This document shows, piece after piece, positions 8,128-17,565 of a stretch of DNA of 59,482 nucleotides. The notes under the pieces are model-generated. The model searched no databases. It saw only the letters and a program-made list of their open reading frames with translations, and was not told the DNA's origin. The stretch comes from Desulfovibrio porci. Its GTDB lineage: Bacteria > Desulfobacterota > Desulfovibrionia > Desulfovibrionales > Desulfovibrionaceae. The stretch lies in contig NZ_VUMH01000015.1 in NCBI RefSeq assembly GCF_009696265.1, forward strand, positions 1 to 59,482, in the 5' to 3' direction. Position numbers and translations under genes: made by a program. Position 1 is the first letter of the stretch, and each line of letters begins with the position of its first letter.

Positions 8128-9093
8128 TTGCGCCAGACCGGCGATGGTTGCGGCGGCATGGGCCAGGGGGAAGACACGCGTTTTGTCCTGGCGGACAAGG
8201 ACTGCCGCGCTTCCTGGCTGGCGGTTTTCGACGAGCCTCCGCCGGGCACGCTCACCCGCGCGCCGCGTGAGCGGCGTGTCCTCTTTGTCACCGAGCCGCC
8301 GGAAATCAAGCGCTATCCGCGCTCTTATCTTGAACAGTTCGGTACTGTCATTTCCCCCTATCCTTTCCGGGGCGTGGAGCCCCGCGCGCTGCATCTGGAA
8401 AACCCCTGCCTGAACTGGCAGTACGGGGTCGTCACGGACGGCGCCGTTCCCGTCTCCCCCGCGCTCACCCGCCTCGACGATATTGAAAATCTGCCCGTGC
8501 CGGCCAAGCGCAAAAAACTTTCGGTCATCTGCTCCAGCAAGACGGCCACGGAAGCGCAGCGTCAGCGCATCCGCTTTGTGCAGCGCCTGAAAGAGGCGCT
8601 GGGGGACGATCTGGACGTCTTCGGACGGGGTTTCCGGCCCGTGTCCGACAAGGCTGAAGCCATAGCCCCCTACAAATACCACCTTGTGCTGGAAAACAAT
8701 TATCTCGACAACTTCTGGACGGAGAAGCTGGCTGATGCCTGGATAGGCTGGACGTTTCCGCTTTATCTGGGCGCGCCCAATCTGGCGGCGGTCTGCGGGA
8801 GCACAGGAGGCGCTACGGGCGGTTTCCTGGCGCTTGACCCGGAGGATGAGACGGGCAATATGGAGCGCATTGCGCGTTGTCTGCGCGGCAACCTTTGGGA
8901 AGAGCGGCAAGAGGATCTGGCCCGCTGCCGCGCCTGGTGCCTGCGCCGCACCAATGTCTTTGCCCGTCTGGCGGAACTGATCCGTCAGGCTTCGCCAGGC
9001 ATGCGGCGTCCGCCCATGCTTGAGCGCGCGGAAATGCTGTACGGCACGGACCGGGAAGCCATTGCCGCGCTGTATGAGCGGGCGCGCCGCTGA
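8128..9093 (+). CDS. Glycosyltransferase family 10 (fucosyltransferase-like), N-terminus interrupted by TAG
   Basis: The C-terminal half carries the family-10 core (KYHLVLENNYLDNFWTEKL, then AWIGWTFPLYLGAPN), typical of alpha-1,3/1,4-fucosyltransferases that use GDP-fucose. The first usable codon after an in-frame stop is TTG at 8128, but it has no ribosome site. A well-placed site (AGGAAG) precedes an ATG at 8086 in the same frame, giving MDCFFCTIHAAWP, then TAG at 8125-8127, then LRQTGDG. Relatives commonly have WPWLRQ-like sequence here (from memory), so the TAG may replace a Trp TGG. The gene may therefore be a recent pseudogene, read through, started internally (ATG 8158), or affected by a base error. 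A GT2 gene follows. Confidence 0.78.
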   Translation: MRQTGDGCGGMGQGEDTRFVLADKDCRASWLAVFDEPPPGTLTRAPRERRVLFVTEPPEIKRYPRSYLEQFGTVISPYPFRGVEPRALHLENPCLNWQYGVVTDGAVPVSPALTRLDDIENLPVPAKRKKLSVICSSKTATEAQRQRIRFVQRLKEALGDDLDVFGRGFRPVSDKAEAIAPYKYHLVLENNYLDNFWTEKLADAWIGWTFPLYLGAPNLAAVCGSTGGATGGFLALDPEDETGNMERIARCLRGNLWEERQEDLARCRAWCLRRTNVFARLAELIRQASPGMRRPPMLERAEMLYGTDREAIAALYERARR

Positions 9094-9119
9094 ATCCATG
9101 CCGCGCGGGGAGCCGCCAT

Positions 9120-10070
9120 ATGCCCAAGATCACTGTCGCCATGCCCGCCCACAACGCCGCACCGTATATCAACGAGGCCGTGGATTCCATTTTGGGCCAG
9201 ACCTGCCGGGATTTCGAACTGCTGGTGGTGGACGACGGCTCCACGGACGACACGGCCCGCCGCGTTGAGGCCTGTACGGACGCGCGCGTCCGCTTGATCC
9301 GGCTGGGGACCAACCAGGGCAGGGCGGCGGCGCGCAATGTGGCCCTGGAACAGGCGCGCGGCGCGTATCTGGCCTGGATGGACGCCGACGACATCGCCGT
9401 GCCCCGGCGTCTGGAAAAACAAGCGGCTTTTCTGGAAGCACATCCCGACGTGGATGTGTGCGGCGGCTGGCTGCAATACTTTCATCAGTCCACGGCGCTG
9501 GAGCGCTTTCCCGCCGCGCCGGAAGACGTCCGGGCCGCCACGGTCTTCGGCGCGGCCGTGGTCAACGGTTGCAGCCTGCTGCGGCTGGAGGTTCTGCGCG
9601 CCCACGGCCTGCGCTTTGATCCGACCCTGGAGCGGGCCGAAGATTTCGCCTTCTGGGCGGATCTGCTGCTGGGCGCGCGGCGGCGCGCCGCCAATCTGCC
9701 GGAAGTGCTGCTGCGCTACCGCTATTTCCGCCGTCCCTTTGTGCCGCAATGGCATGCGCGAGCCCTGCTGGGGCATGTCTTCCCCCGTCTGGGGCTGGCC
9801 CCCGGAGATGCCGGGGCCACGGAAGCCGCCCTGCACGCGGGCCTGATCTACGCCCCGCTGAAAGCGCATTGCGCCCGCCACGGCGCGCCCGCCCTGCTGG
9901 CCTGGCTGGACAGGCTCTGGCGCGGCTACACCGAAACATTCGGCACTGATCCCGCCTTTGAACACTATATTCTCTTCTTCGCGGGCAAAATCCTTTCCCT
10001 GTCCCCGGACCGGGAAGGGGCGGCCGCTTTTTTCCGGAGTCTGGACATCGCCGGGCTTGCGGGGCCCTGA
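9120..10070 (+). CDS. Family 2 glycosyltransferase
   Basis: GT-A fold enzyme: ITVAMPAHNAAPYINEAVDSIL followed by LLVVDDGSTDDT is the nucleotide-sugar binding start, and AYLAWMDADDIAVP contains the metal-binding DxD. A conserved ED pair (RAEDFAFWADLL) further on is typical of the catalytic region. Length 316 residues, no membrane segment. It starts 26 bases after the family-10 transferase with GGGGAG upstream, so the two probably act on the same surface glycan. The sugar used cannot be told from sequence. Confidence 0.9.
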   Translation: MPKITVAMPAHNAAPYINEAVDSILGQTCRDFELLVVDDGSTDDTARRVEACTDARVRLIRLGTNQGRAAARNVALEQARGAYLAWMDADDIAVPRRLEKQAAFLEAHPDVDVCGGWLQYFHQSTALERFPAAPEDVRAATVFGAAVVNGCSLLRLEVLRAHGLRFDPTLERAEDFAFWADLLLGARRRAANLPEVLLRYRYFRRPFVPQWHARALLGHVFPRLGLAPGDAGATEAALHAGLIYAPLKAHCARHGAPALLAWLDRLWRGYTETFGTDPAFEHYILFFAGKILSLSPDREGAAAFFRSLDIAGLAGP

Positions 10071-10169
10071 TCGCGGATATCGGGCTTTGTGGAGTTTTCG
10101 GGCGCATCCGGCATAGCGGAGAATCAGCGGAACCAAGCGCATGGGAAACCTTCAGCAACGAGCGTAACC

Positions 10170-11066
10170 ATGATATTCGGCATTGCTTCCGGTCTGGCCA
10201 CGGCCGTCATGCAGTCCACGTCCTATGTCTGCTCCAGGGTTTTTATTCACCGGCACAAGAGCGCCGTGGCCCTGGCCGTCTATTCCCAATTGCTTATGGG
10301 GCTCATGGCCGCGTTTGTCTTTCTGTTTGTGGCCGATGACTTTCATTTTCCCGCCACTCCCGGCAACTTACGGTTGCTGGCCGGTCTTGTGCTCAGCACC
10401 GCCGCCGGGCAGGTCTGTTTTTTTCTGGCGGCTGCGGAAATAGAGGCCTCGCGCCTGTCCTCCCTGACCGGCCTGAAGATCATCGTGCTCGCGCTGCTCT
10501 GTCAGTTCGTGCGGCATGAAGACTTGGGCTTCCAGGCCTGGGTTGCGGTGCTGCTCTGCACACTGGCCGCGCTGGGCATGAATTTTTCCGGACTGCGCAT
10601 CAGGCTGAAAGGCGCATTCTGGCTTGGGTTGACCCTGTTGCTCTATTCGGCGGGGGATATCTTCATCAAGCTTTTGATCGGCGTCGTGGAAGGGCCCAAC
10701 GCTGTGGCCCGCTCCATCGGAGCGGCGGCCCTGAGTTACGCGCTGCTTGGTCTGGTTTCGCTGCCCGCGCTGTTCTTCGTACGGCGTTCCCCGGCCCGGT
10801 GCAGGGATTCCCTGGGCTATGCCTGCGCCTGGTTCGGGGCCATGCTGCTGCTTTTTTACAGTCTGACCATGGTCAGTGTGGTGTTCATTAACATTATCGT
10901 GGCTTCGCGCGGCATCATTTCGGTGCTCATGGGCGCGGCCATGGCGCGTATGGGCCATACCCACCTGGAACCCGGCGTCAGCCGGGCGATCTGGTTCCGG
11001 CGGCTGGTCATGTCCGTGCTGATGCTGCTGGCCATGGCCTTGTATGTCACGTCTGACGCGGGCTGA
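10170..11066 (+). CDS. EamA/DMT-superfamily-like membrane protein
   Basis: Around ten hydrophobic helices over 298 residues, with the two-half layout of drug/metabolite transporters, suggest a small-molecule exporter. The start is placed at ATG 10170 because the protein then begins directly with the first helix (MIFGIASGLATAVMQS); the ribosome site is poor and an upstream GTG at 10089 would add 27 unlikely residues. The substrate is unknown; the neighbours would fit a glycan-related compound but this is only context. Confidence 0.75.
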   Translation: MIFGIASGLATAVMQSTSYVCSRVFIHRHKSAVALAVYSQLLMGLMAAFVFLFVADDFHFPATPGNLRLLAGLVLSTAAGQVCFFLAAAEIEASRLSSLTGLKIIVLALLCQFVRHEDLGFQAWVAVLLCTLAALGMNFSGLRIRLKGAFWLGLTLLLYSAGDIFIKLLIGVVEGPNAVARSIGAAALSYALLGLVSLPALFFVRRSPARCRDSLGYACAWFGAMLLLFYSLTMVSVVFINIIVASRGIISVLMGAAMARMGHTHLEPGVSRAIWFRRLVMSVLMLLAMALYVTSDAG

Positions 11067-11195
11067 GCCGCTTTAGGGCGTGTCAGCGCCATGCCTTTTT
11101 GCCCGCCTGCGGCTAAAGCTCCTGCGCCGCAACGGCTGAAGCAAGAGTACACTTCCTCAAAGCAGGCGTATCTTTCTTGCAGGCAAACAAAAATT

Positions 11196-12908
11196 CTATA
11201 GTGTTGCCAGGCTCTGGCGCAGCACGGGCAGAATCAGGTGGGAGGGACGCGCGGCGTCGTGGTATACGACTTGTTTGGCCAGATTCATGAGTGCGTTGTC
11301 GCCGAATTTTGCGCCGGTATTGGGATTGCGGTCAAAGCGCGGGAAATTGCTGTGGCTCAGTTCCAGACGCAGGCGATGTCCGGCCCTGAAGCAATTGGCG
11401 GTATGGCGGCAGTCGATCAGGTAACGGCAGATTTCCCCGCCCTCCAGCAGTTCCTCGACCTTGTCCGAATTTCGGAAGCGGGCGCGGATGATGCCGTCGC
11501 AGAGGTTCAGGGCCGTGCCGTCAGGGGCCACGTCCACCAGTTTGGCGCAGAAATCGGTGTCCGGCGCGCTGGATGAAGCCCAGAGGACAACGCGCACGCG
11601 TCCGGCGATCTCCAGGTCTTTGTCCAGAGGCGCGCTGGTGAACACCAGGATGTCAAGGCGTTTCTCCAGCTCGGACTGGTCCAGGCAGCCGTTTTTGCCG
11701 CCGCCCAGAAAGCCGCCGCCGGTGGTGGGCACGGGCTGGAAGGGATTGTAGATGCAGGTGTCGAACTGCTCGTCGGCGGGCGGTGCCAGGTTCAGGTCAC
11801 CGTTGCCCAGCACTGAGTTGGCGCAACCGGACGAGTGCAGGTAGTATTTTTCCTCCGCGCTGTTTTCCGGCGGCCAGGTTTGCGCCGTGCGCCATTTCTT
11901 TGCGCCGAGCATGTAATAGGTCACGGGCGCTTCGTCCGGCAGAGGGTCGACTGCGGGATTTTCCATCAGCCCTTCTTTGAAGCGCAGGGCGCGGTCCGCC
12001 GCCACAGCCTCGGGCGTGGTTTCCTTGCCGAAAAGTTCGGGATTGGCCAGGCCGGTGTGCGTCCAGGGGCCGATCAGGCAACGGGTGAAGGCGCGCGCCT
12101 GTGGGTCGCCCGCCCGTTCCCGCATGGCAGTGAAGTTTTCCAGGGCGGCGTTGCAGTAGTGGTCGAACCAGCCGCCCACAATATAGGCGGGTGCGGCGAT
12201 GCGCGTCCAGTCCACGTCGAATTGCGCCCAGTAGGCATTGCGGCGCGGATTTTCGATCCAGTCCCGCCAGAAGGGCACGGCTTCGCCCGTTGCGGCAAGG
12301 TCGATATCCTTCAACGGCAGGTTTTCCGCAAGCCGCAGCCGTTCCCAATTGGGAATGTGCTCGTTGGAGAGATTGGCGGCGCAGTGCATGGACATGCCCC
12401 AGCCGGAATAGAGATGCAGCAGCAGCGCCCCGCCCGGATAGACATCGGCATACAGATCAGCGGGCGCGAAAGCGGGCGTAAAGCCGACCAGAGCCTCGGG
12501 CGCGCGGGCCGCCGCGCCCCATTGCAGCCAGCCGCCGTAGGAGGCTCCGTCCAGGGTCAGTCTGCCGGAAAACCACTTCTGTCCGGCGATCCAGCGGATG
12601 GTGTCCTCGGTGTCGTCGGCTTCGTTTTGCCAGGGATAGAAAACGCCGTCGCTCATGCCGGTGCCCCGGCAGGACTGGTGGATAAATACGGCGTCGGCGC
12701 GAAAATAGCTTTCTTCCGGCGCTTTCAGGACGCTGTCCTTGTCATAGGGCGTACGTTGGAGGATAACATTGTGCCTGCCGGTTTCCCTCGGCAGATAAAT
12801 GCGCGTATGCAGTCTGACTCCGTCCCGCATGGGGATCTTGCGGACCAGGAGGTTGTATTCGGAGGCAATGGTTTTCCTGCGCCGGGGGGAAGTCCTTTTT
12901 GCCGCCAT
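11196..12908 (-). CDS. CocE/NonD-family hydrolase (X-Pro dipeptidyl-peptidase S15-like)
   Basis: An alpha/beta hydrolase of 570 residues. The nucleophile motif is LTLDGASYGGWLQW with Ser123; upstream are FIHQSCRGTGMSDG (oxyanion region) and IRWIAGQKWFSGR, both typical of CocE/NonD hydrolases. A C-terminal jelly-roll domain (LDILVFTSAPL, AKLVDVAPDGTA, HRLRLELSHSNFPRFDRN) is also present. Members cleave acyl groups or peptides; the true substrate is unknown. The first residues are very basic and contain no signal peptide. It stands alone on the minus strand between glycan genes. Confidence 0.88.
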   Translation of the reverse strand: MAAKRTSPRRRKTIASEYNLLVRKIPMRDGVRLHTRIYLPRETGRHNVILQRTPYDKDSVLKAPEESYFRADAVFIHQSCRGTGMSDGVFYPWQNEADDTEDTIRWIAGQKWFSGRLTLDGASYGGWLQWGAAARAPEALVGFTPAFAPADLYADVYPGGALLLHLYSGWGMSMHCAANLSNEHIPNWERLRLAENLPLKDIDLAATGEAVPFWRDWIENPRRNAYWAQFDVDWTRIAAPAYIVGGWFDHYCNAALENFTAMRERAGDPQARAFTRCLIGPWTHTGLANPELFGKETTPEAVAADRALRFKEGLMENPAVDPLPDEAPVTYYMLGAKKWRTAQTWPPENSAEEKYYLHSSGCANSVLGNGDLNLAPPADEQFDTCIYNPFQPVPTTGGGFLGGGKNGCLDQSELEKRLDILVFTSAPLDKDLEIAGRVRVVLWASSSAPDTDFCAKLVDVAPDGTALNLCDGIIRARFRNSDKVEELLEGGEICRYLIDCRHTANCFRAGHRLRLELSHSNFPRFDRNPNTGAKFGDNALMNLAKQVVYHDAARPSHLILPVLRQSLATL

Positions 12909-13083
12909 GCCGCCCGCCTTTTTTGTTTTGGGAGTTTGACATACAGTAATTTTGTTCTCTTGCCTCAGTCGTTGCAGCGAAGCCGCTTACGGACAAGGAC
13001 AGCAGAGATGTATGGCACTCAGCTGGAATAAAAGGCGAGGTTTGACGCTGTCAGGGAGAAAAAGAACGTAGTGTCGGCACTCC

Positions 13084-14433
13084 CTACCGCGCCCCCTTGG
13101 GAAAGAGCACCACGCCGATGGTTTTGAAAATAATGTGAATGTCCAGCAGAATGGACATGTTTTTGATGTAGTAGAGGTCGTACTCCAGCTTGCGGCGGGC
13201 GTCCTCCTCGGACGCGCCGTAGGGATAACAGACCTGGGCCCAGCCCGTGAGGCCCGGCTTCACCGTATGGCGCAGGCTGTAATAGGGGATGTCCTTTTTG
13301 AGCTGCGTCACGAAGGCCATGCGCTCGGGCCGGGGGCCGATAAAGCTCATGTCGCCCTTGAGGATGTTCCAGATCTGGGGCAGCTCGTCAATGCGCACCT
13401 TGCGGATGAACTTGCCGAAGCGGGTTACCCGGCTGTCGTGGGCGCTGGCCCAGACCGCGCCGTTCTTTTCCGCGTCCGCGCGCATGGAGCGGAATTTGTA
13501 GACCGTGAATTCCTTTTCGTACAGGCCCACGCGGTCCTGGCGGTAGATCACCGGGCCCGGCGATTCCAGGCGCACGATCAGGGCGGTCAGCAGCATGACG
13601 GGCGTGGCCGGAATCAGCAGCACCAGGGAGATCAGCACGTCCAGGGCCCGCTTCAGCCGCCGCAGCGAGCCGCGCGTGTTCAGGGAAAAGCCCTCGGTCT
13701 GCAACAGCCATTCGTCGTTGATCTGCGAAAGGGGCAGGCGCTGCACCACGTGCTCGTAAAAACTGCGGATGTCCACCACCATGCTGCCGCGCAGCTTGGC
13801 TTCCAGCAGGTCATGGGCAATGTCGTCGTCAATGGGCGCGTCGGGCAGCAGCAGAATCATGGTGGCCTTTTTTTCGCGGGCCACGTCCAGGGCCTTGAAG
13901 GGCGGTCCCAGGCAGGGACCGGCGTCCGGACCCTGGTCCCGTTCGCCCACATAGCCGATGATTTTGGCCTGCGGCAGACCCTCGGCCAGCAACTGACGCA
14001 CCTTGCCCGCGCGGTCCACGCCCACCAGCAGGATGCGCAGGGGATGGGTCAGCCTGTCCGCATTGCGGTAATAGAGCCAGCGCCAGCCCAGGCTGAAGGC
14101 CAGGGACAGGGCGAAGAGCATCAGCAGGGTTTCGCGGTCGAAACGCCAGTGGTCGAAGGAATAGGAGGCCGTGGCCGAGGAGATGATGCCCAGCACGCAG
14201 GCCACCAGCACCCGGCCCGCGGTTTCCTTGAAGTCCTCCTGGCCCACGCTGTAGGCGTCCAGAATGTAGAAAAAGAGCATGTAAAAAAAGACCGTAAACA
14301 GCGAAGCGCCGGTATAGTCGTGGAACACGCTCAAATCCGGCGCGATGGTGCTCACGCCGGTGACGGTCAGCGCCAGCAGCAGACAGAAAATGTCCAGAAC
14401 CTGCAAGAGCGCCATGCGGTACGTACTGATCAT
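13084..14433 (-). CDS. Polyprenyl-phosphate sugar-1-phosphate transferase (WcaJ/EpsB type)
   Basis: Starts surface-glycan synthesis by placing a sugar-1-phosphate on undecaprenyl phosphate. The N-terminal half has about four membrane helices and a nucleotide-binding-like cytosolic domain (LRILLVGVDRAGK). After a further helix (about residue 270) comes the catalytic domain with VIYRQDRVGLYEKEFTVYKFRSM, RIDELPQIWNILKGDMSFIGPRP and KPGLTGWAQV. Length 449 is normal. It is followed on the same strand by nothing close, and preceded by a GT4 gene 11 bases upstream; the two form a small operon. Confidence 0.93.
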   Translation of the reverse strand: MISTYRMALLQVLDIFCLLLALTVTGVSTIAPDLSVFHDYTGASLFTVFFYMLFFYILDAYSVGQEDFKETAGRVLVACVLGIISSATASYSFDHWRFDRETLLMLFALSLAFSLGWRWLYYRNADRLTHPLRILLVGVDRAGKVRQLLAEGLPQAKIIGYVGERDQGPDAGPCLGPPFKALDVAREKKATMILLLPDAPIDDDIAHDLLEAKLRGSMVVDIRSFYEHVVQRLPLSQINDEWLLQTEGFSLNTRGSLRRLKRALDVLISLVLLIPATPVMLLTALIVRLESPGPVIYRQDRVGLYEKEFTVYKFRSMRADAEKNGAVWASAHDSRVTRFGKFIRKVRIDELPQIWNILKGDMSFIGPRPERMAFVTQLKKDIPYYSLRHTVKPGLTGWAQVCYPYGASEEDARRKLEYDLYYIKNMSILLDIHIIFKTIGVVLFPKGAR

Positions 14434-14444
14434 TGCACTTCCTT

Positions 14445-15581
14445 TTATGCCCCGGCGGGCACGCGCATGTCCCGCAGGATGCGGGCCGCCACTTTTTCGG
14501 CGTCGAATTCCCTGACGGCCAGCTCACGCCCGGCCGCGCCCATGCGGACGATGCTCTCCGGCGCGAGGATGAAGCTTTCCATGGCCCCGGCCAGGGCCTC
14601 GGGGTCGCGCAACGGAACCATGCGTCCGTTGACCCCGTCGCGCACCACCTCCCGGCAGCCGGGCACATCCGTGACCACCGCCGCCCGGCCCATACTCATG
14701 CCCTCCATGATGGACGTGGGCGTGCCTTCCCGCCAGGAGGGCAGCACCAGCACATGGGCTGCGGCCACATAGGGCCGCACGTCTCTGGTTTCGCCCAGGT
14801 ATTCGATGCCGTTTTCATGCTCCCAGGTTCTGATCCGGTCAAGGCTCACGCTGCCCAGCCCCTGTTCCGGCGGGCCCAGAAGCTGAAAGCGCGCGTTGGG
14901 GTGGCGGGCCCTGAGCAGGCGCGCGGCCTCGGCGTATTCCGGCAGTCCCTTGGCTTCCAGCAGACGGCCCACCAGCAGAAAGATCACGGGGCCGGACGGC
15001 GGCAGCTTGGGCAGGGGCGCGAGGGCGAAACGCCTGATGTCCACACCCGTGCCGCGCGCCGTGAGCACCCGCGCGCCGGACTTCAGAATGCCCGACTCGC
15101 GGAAGATGCGGATGTCGTCCTGATTCTGAAAAAAAACGCCTTCCGCGTTTTTGAGCGCCTTGCGATAAAGCAGGACGCTCAGGCGGTTGACGCATTTCTT
15201 GAACAGGCTGTCAGCCTCGAAGGCGTAGCCCAGGCCGGTGATGGTGGCGTAGATGTGCGGCACGCGCGCGCGCCGCGCGGCCATGCAGCCGTAAATGACC
15301 GGCTTGATGGTGGAGGCGAAGAGCAGATCGGGCTTTTCCATGGCGAAGATCTGCCGCAGCTGCGCGAAAGTGCGCGCGTCATGCAGGGGATTGAGCCCCT
15401 TGCGGTCCAGTTCGTAATGGATCACCGCCGCGCCCAGGGCCTCCAGGGCCGCGTCGGCCTCGGGGTCGCCGGGCGGCACGCAGCAAAGCGCCCCATGGCC
15501 GCCCTGGCGCATCCGGCGGATCAGCACGCTCCAGAAATTGGACAATGCCCTGGCCTGGTTGCCCAGGACGATGATTTTCAT
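14445..15581 (-). CDS. Family 4 glycosyltransferase
   Basis: GT-B enzyme of 378 residues. The N-terminal domain has KPDLLFASTIKPVIYGCMAAR and the C-terminal domain FLLVGRLLEAKGLPEYAEAA, then VLVLPSWREGTPTSIMEGMSMGRAAVVTDVPGCREVV, the nucleotide-sugar binding signature with the EX7E motif. It lies 11 bases upstream of the sugar transferase gene, so it is likely the next enzyme of the same glycan pathway. Retaining chemistry is expected of the family; donor and acceptor are unknown. Confidence 0.92.
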   Translation of the reverse strand: MKIIVLGNQARALSNFWSVLIRRMRQGGHGALCCVPPGDPEADAALEALGAAVIHYELDRKGLNPLHDARTFAQLRQIFAMEKPDLLFASTIKPVIYGCMAARRARVPHIYATITGLGYAFEADSLFKKCVNRLSVLLYRKALKNAEGVFFQNQDDIRIFRESGILKSGARVLTARGTGVDIRRFALAPLPKLPPSGPVIFLLVGRLLEAKGLPEYAEAARLLRARHPNARFQLLGPPEQGLGSVSLDRIRTWEHENGIEYLGETRDVRPYVAAAHVLVLPSWREGTPTSIMEGMSMGRAAVVTDVPGCREVVRDGVNGRMVPLRDPEALAGAMESFILAPESIVRMGAAGRELAVREFDAEKVAARILRDMRVPAGA

Positions 15582-15782
15582 GCCTTGCTTTCTCCCTTCC
15601 GTTGTGGCTGCGATCTGTTGTCAGGCGAACGCGGCGCATGGCCTGCCTATAGCACCTGCGCACGGCCCTGAAAAGAGGGCCGCCGCGCGGCGTCTTTACA
15701 GGTCTTGCCGCGCGCGGTACAAGGAAAGCGGTCCGTAGGGCCGCCATTCATCAACATTTAGACCGCAAAACAGGACATAACC
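15582..15782. other. Divergent promoter region between glycan genes
   Basis: 201 bases between divergent genes. It is GC-rich in the middle with several short inverted repeats, including around 15688-15720. No clear promoter box stands out. Confidence 0.3.
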
Positions 15783-16805
15783 ATGAGCGCGTATGCCGCC
15801 TTGTGTGAAACCATGACCGCCGCCCCGTCCCGCTGGCTGGTGACCGGCGTGGCCGGTTTTATCGGCTCCAACCTGCTGGAGCATCTTCTGAAAATGGGCC
15901 AGACCGTGGTCGGCCTGGACAATTTTCTCACCGGTTATCAGAAAAATCTGGATATGGTTCGTGATCTGGTGGGAACGGAAGCCTGGAAGCGCTTTACTTT
16001 TATTGAAGGCGACATCCGCGATCTGGACACCTGCCGCAAGGCCTGCGACGGCGTGCAGCACGTGCTGCACGAGGCGGCGCTGGGTTCGGTGCCGCGCTCC
16101 ATCGACGATCCCCTGCTTTCCAACAGCTGCAATATCGACGGTTTCCTGAATATGCTGGTGGCCGCGCGCGACGCCAAAGTGGAGAGTTTTGTGTATGCCG
16201 CCTCCTCCTCCACCTACGGCGACTCGCCGGAACTGCCCAAGGTGGAGGACAAGATCGGCCGTCCGCTTTCGCCCTACGCGGTGACCAAGTATGTGGACGA
16301 GCTCTACGCCGACGTCTTCGCCCGCTGCTACGGCTTCACCAGCGTCGGCCTGCGCTATTTCAACGTCTTCGGCCAGCGTCAGGACCCCTACGGCGCGTAT
16401 GCGGCGGTGATTCCGCAGTGGTTCGCCAGCCTGATCAAGGGGGAAACCGTCTACGTCAACGGCGACGGCGAAACCAGCCGCGACTTCTGCTACATCGACA
16501 ACGTGGTGCAGGCCAATCTGCTGGCCAGCTGCGCCCGTGACGAGGCCCGCGACAAGATTTACAACGTGGCCTTCGGCCAGCGCACCACGCTCAACGAGCT
16601 CTTTGCGCTGATCCGTGAGGAAGTGGTCCGTCATCTGCCCGCCGCCGCCACGGCCGAGGCCGTGCACCGCGATTTCCGCGCGGGCGACGTGCGCCATTCT
16701 CTGGCGGACATCAGCCGGGCCGAAAAGCTGCTGGGCTATGAACCGCGCTACGACGTGCGCCAGGGCCTGCGCCTGGCCGGAGACTGGTACGCGGCCAATC
16801 TGTAA
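15783..16805 (+). CDS. NAD-dependent UDP-sugar 4-epimerase (WbpP/GalE-like)
   Basis: Short-chain dehydrogenase-type epimerase of 340 residues. It shows the NAD site [16 protein letters not shown], the substrate loop [15 protein letters not shown], the catalytic SSS(T)YGD and YAVTK (YxxxK) and the conserved [23 protein letters not shown]. This pattern is closest to the WbpP/Gne group that interconverts UDP-GlcNAc and UDP-GalNAc or their uronic acids. It would supply a sugar nucleotide to the neighbouring transferases. AGGA is placed 7 bases before the ATG. Confidence 0.9.
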   Translation: MSAYAALCETMTAAPSRWLVTGVAGFIGSNLLEHLLKMGQTVVGLDNFLTGYQKNLDMVRDLVGTEAWKRFTFIEGDIRDLDTCRKACDGVQHVLHEAALGSVPRSIDDPLLSNSCNIDGFLNMLVAARDAKVESFVYAASSSTYGDSPELPKVEDKIGRPLSPYAVTKYVDELYADVFARCYGFTSVGLRYFNVFGQRQDPYGAYAAVIPQWFASLIKGETVYVNGDGETSRDFCYIDNVVQANLLASCARDEARDKIYNVAFGQRTTLNELFALIREEVVRHLPAAATAEAVHRDFRAGDVRHSLADISRAEKLLGYEPRYDVRQGLRLAGDWYAANL

Positions 16806-16827
16806 GCGCGCCGCGCTGTGGCATACA

Positions 16828-16861
16828 ATGATAAAGCCCGCCTGACGGCGGGCTTTATCAT
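16828..16861. terminator. Bidirectional hairpin terminator
   Basis: A perfect 15-bp stem with a four-base loop (TGAC), beginning ATGATAAAGCCCGCC. Short A and T tracts inside the stem let it act on either strand. It lies 23 bases after the epimerase. Confidence 0.8.
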
Positions 16862-16890
16862 ACAGCGTTGCGCGCTGCCACGGAGGTCAT

Positions 16891-17547
16891 ATGCCGCGCC
16901 CGCACCTCTCTTTTCCATTGTCGGCGTTTCTGCTGCTGGCGCTGCTTCTCCCGCCGTTTTTCCCCACAGGGGTTTTTTCAGGCGAGTCCGGAGCGACATC
17001 GGTCATCCGGGAGGGGGATATCCTTTTTCATACCTCCACTTCGTCCCAGAGCGCGCTCATCCGTCTGTTGACCAACTCGCCCTGGACCCATTGCGGCATT
17101 GTTCTGCGCCACAAGGGGCAACTACAAGTGCTGGAAGCGGTTCAGCCGGTGAAGCTCACGCCTGTGGCGGTCTGGACGGCGCGGGGCGCGGGCGGGCGCT
17201 ATGCGCTCAAGCGTCTCAAAAACGCGGATGCCGTTCTCACGCCCGCCGTTCTGGAGCGCATGCGGCGTACGGGCGTGGACATGCTGGGTCGCGGTTATGA
17301 CCGGCAGTTCCGCTGGTCCGACGAGAAACTTTATTGTTCGGAACTGGTCTGGAAGCTTTACCGGCGCGCCGCCGGCATCACTCTCTGCCGGCCCCGGCAT
17401 TTTCGGGATTTCAATCTGTCCCGGCCCGCTCTGGCAAAGGAAGCGCTCCGCCGCTACGGGGGAAACATGCCCCCGCCGGAGGAGGCCGTGGTCACGCCCG
17501 CGGATCTCTTCGCCAGCCCCCTGCTGCGCACCCTGTGGGAGGAATAG
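16891..17547 (+). CDS. YiiX-like permuted papain-fold hydrolase, exported
   Basis: Residues 1-30 form a signal peptide. The mature part has EGDILFHTS, then PWTHCGIVL with His67, and later LYCSELVWKLY with Cys149; the order His-before-Cys is the mark of the circularly permuted papain-like (YiiX/NlpC-P60) group. Members cut amide bonds in peptidoglycan peptides or lipids. Length 218 residues. It is convergent with rlpA, another envelope protein, which supports a cell-wall role. The actual substrate is unknown. Confidence 0.82.
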   Translation: MPRPHLSFPLSAFLLLALLLPPFFPTGVFSGESGATSVIREGDILFHTSTSSQSALIRLLTNSPWTHCGIVLRHKGQLQVLEAVQPVKLTPVAVWTARGAGGRYALKRLKNADAVLTPAVLERMRRTGVDMLGRGYDRQFRWSDEKLYCSELVWKLYRRAAGITLCRPRHFRDFNLSRPALAKEALRRYGGNMPPPEEAVVTPADLFASPLLRTLWEE

Positions 17548-17565
17548 CCGGACGCGTTGCGCGCC

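Noticed and set aside
13135..14772. Open frame of 545 codons on the plus strand opposite the sugar transferase gene
   Set aside because: Shadow frame of the GC-rich minus-strand gene; composition His/Gln/Val-rich and no domain.
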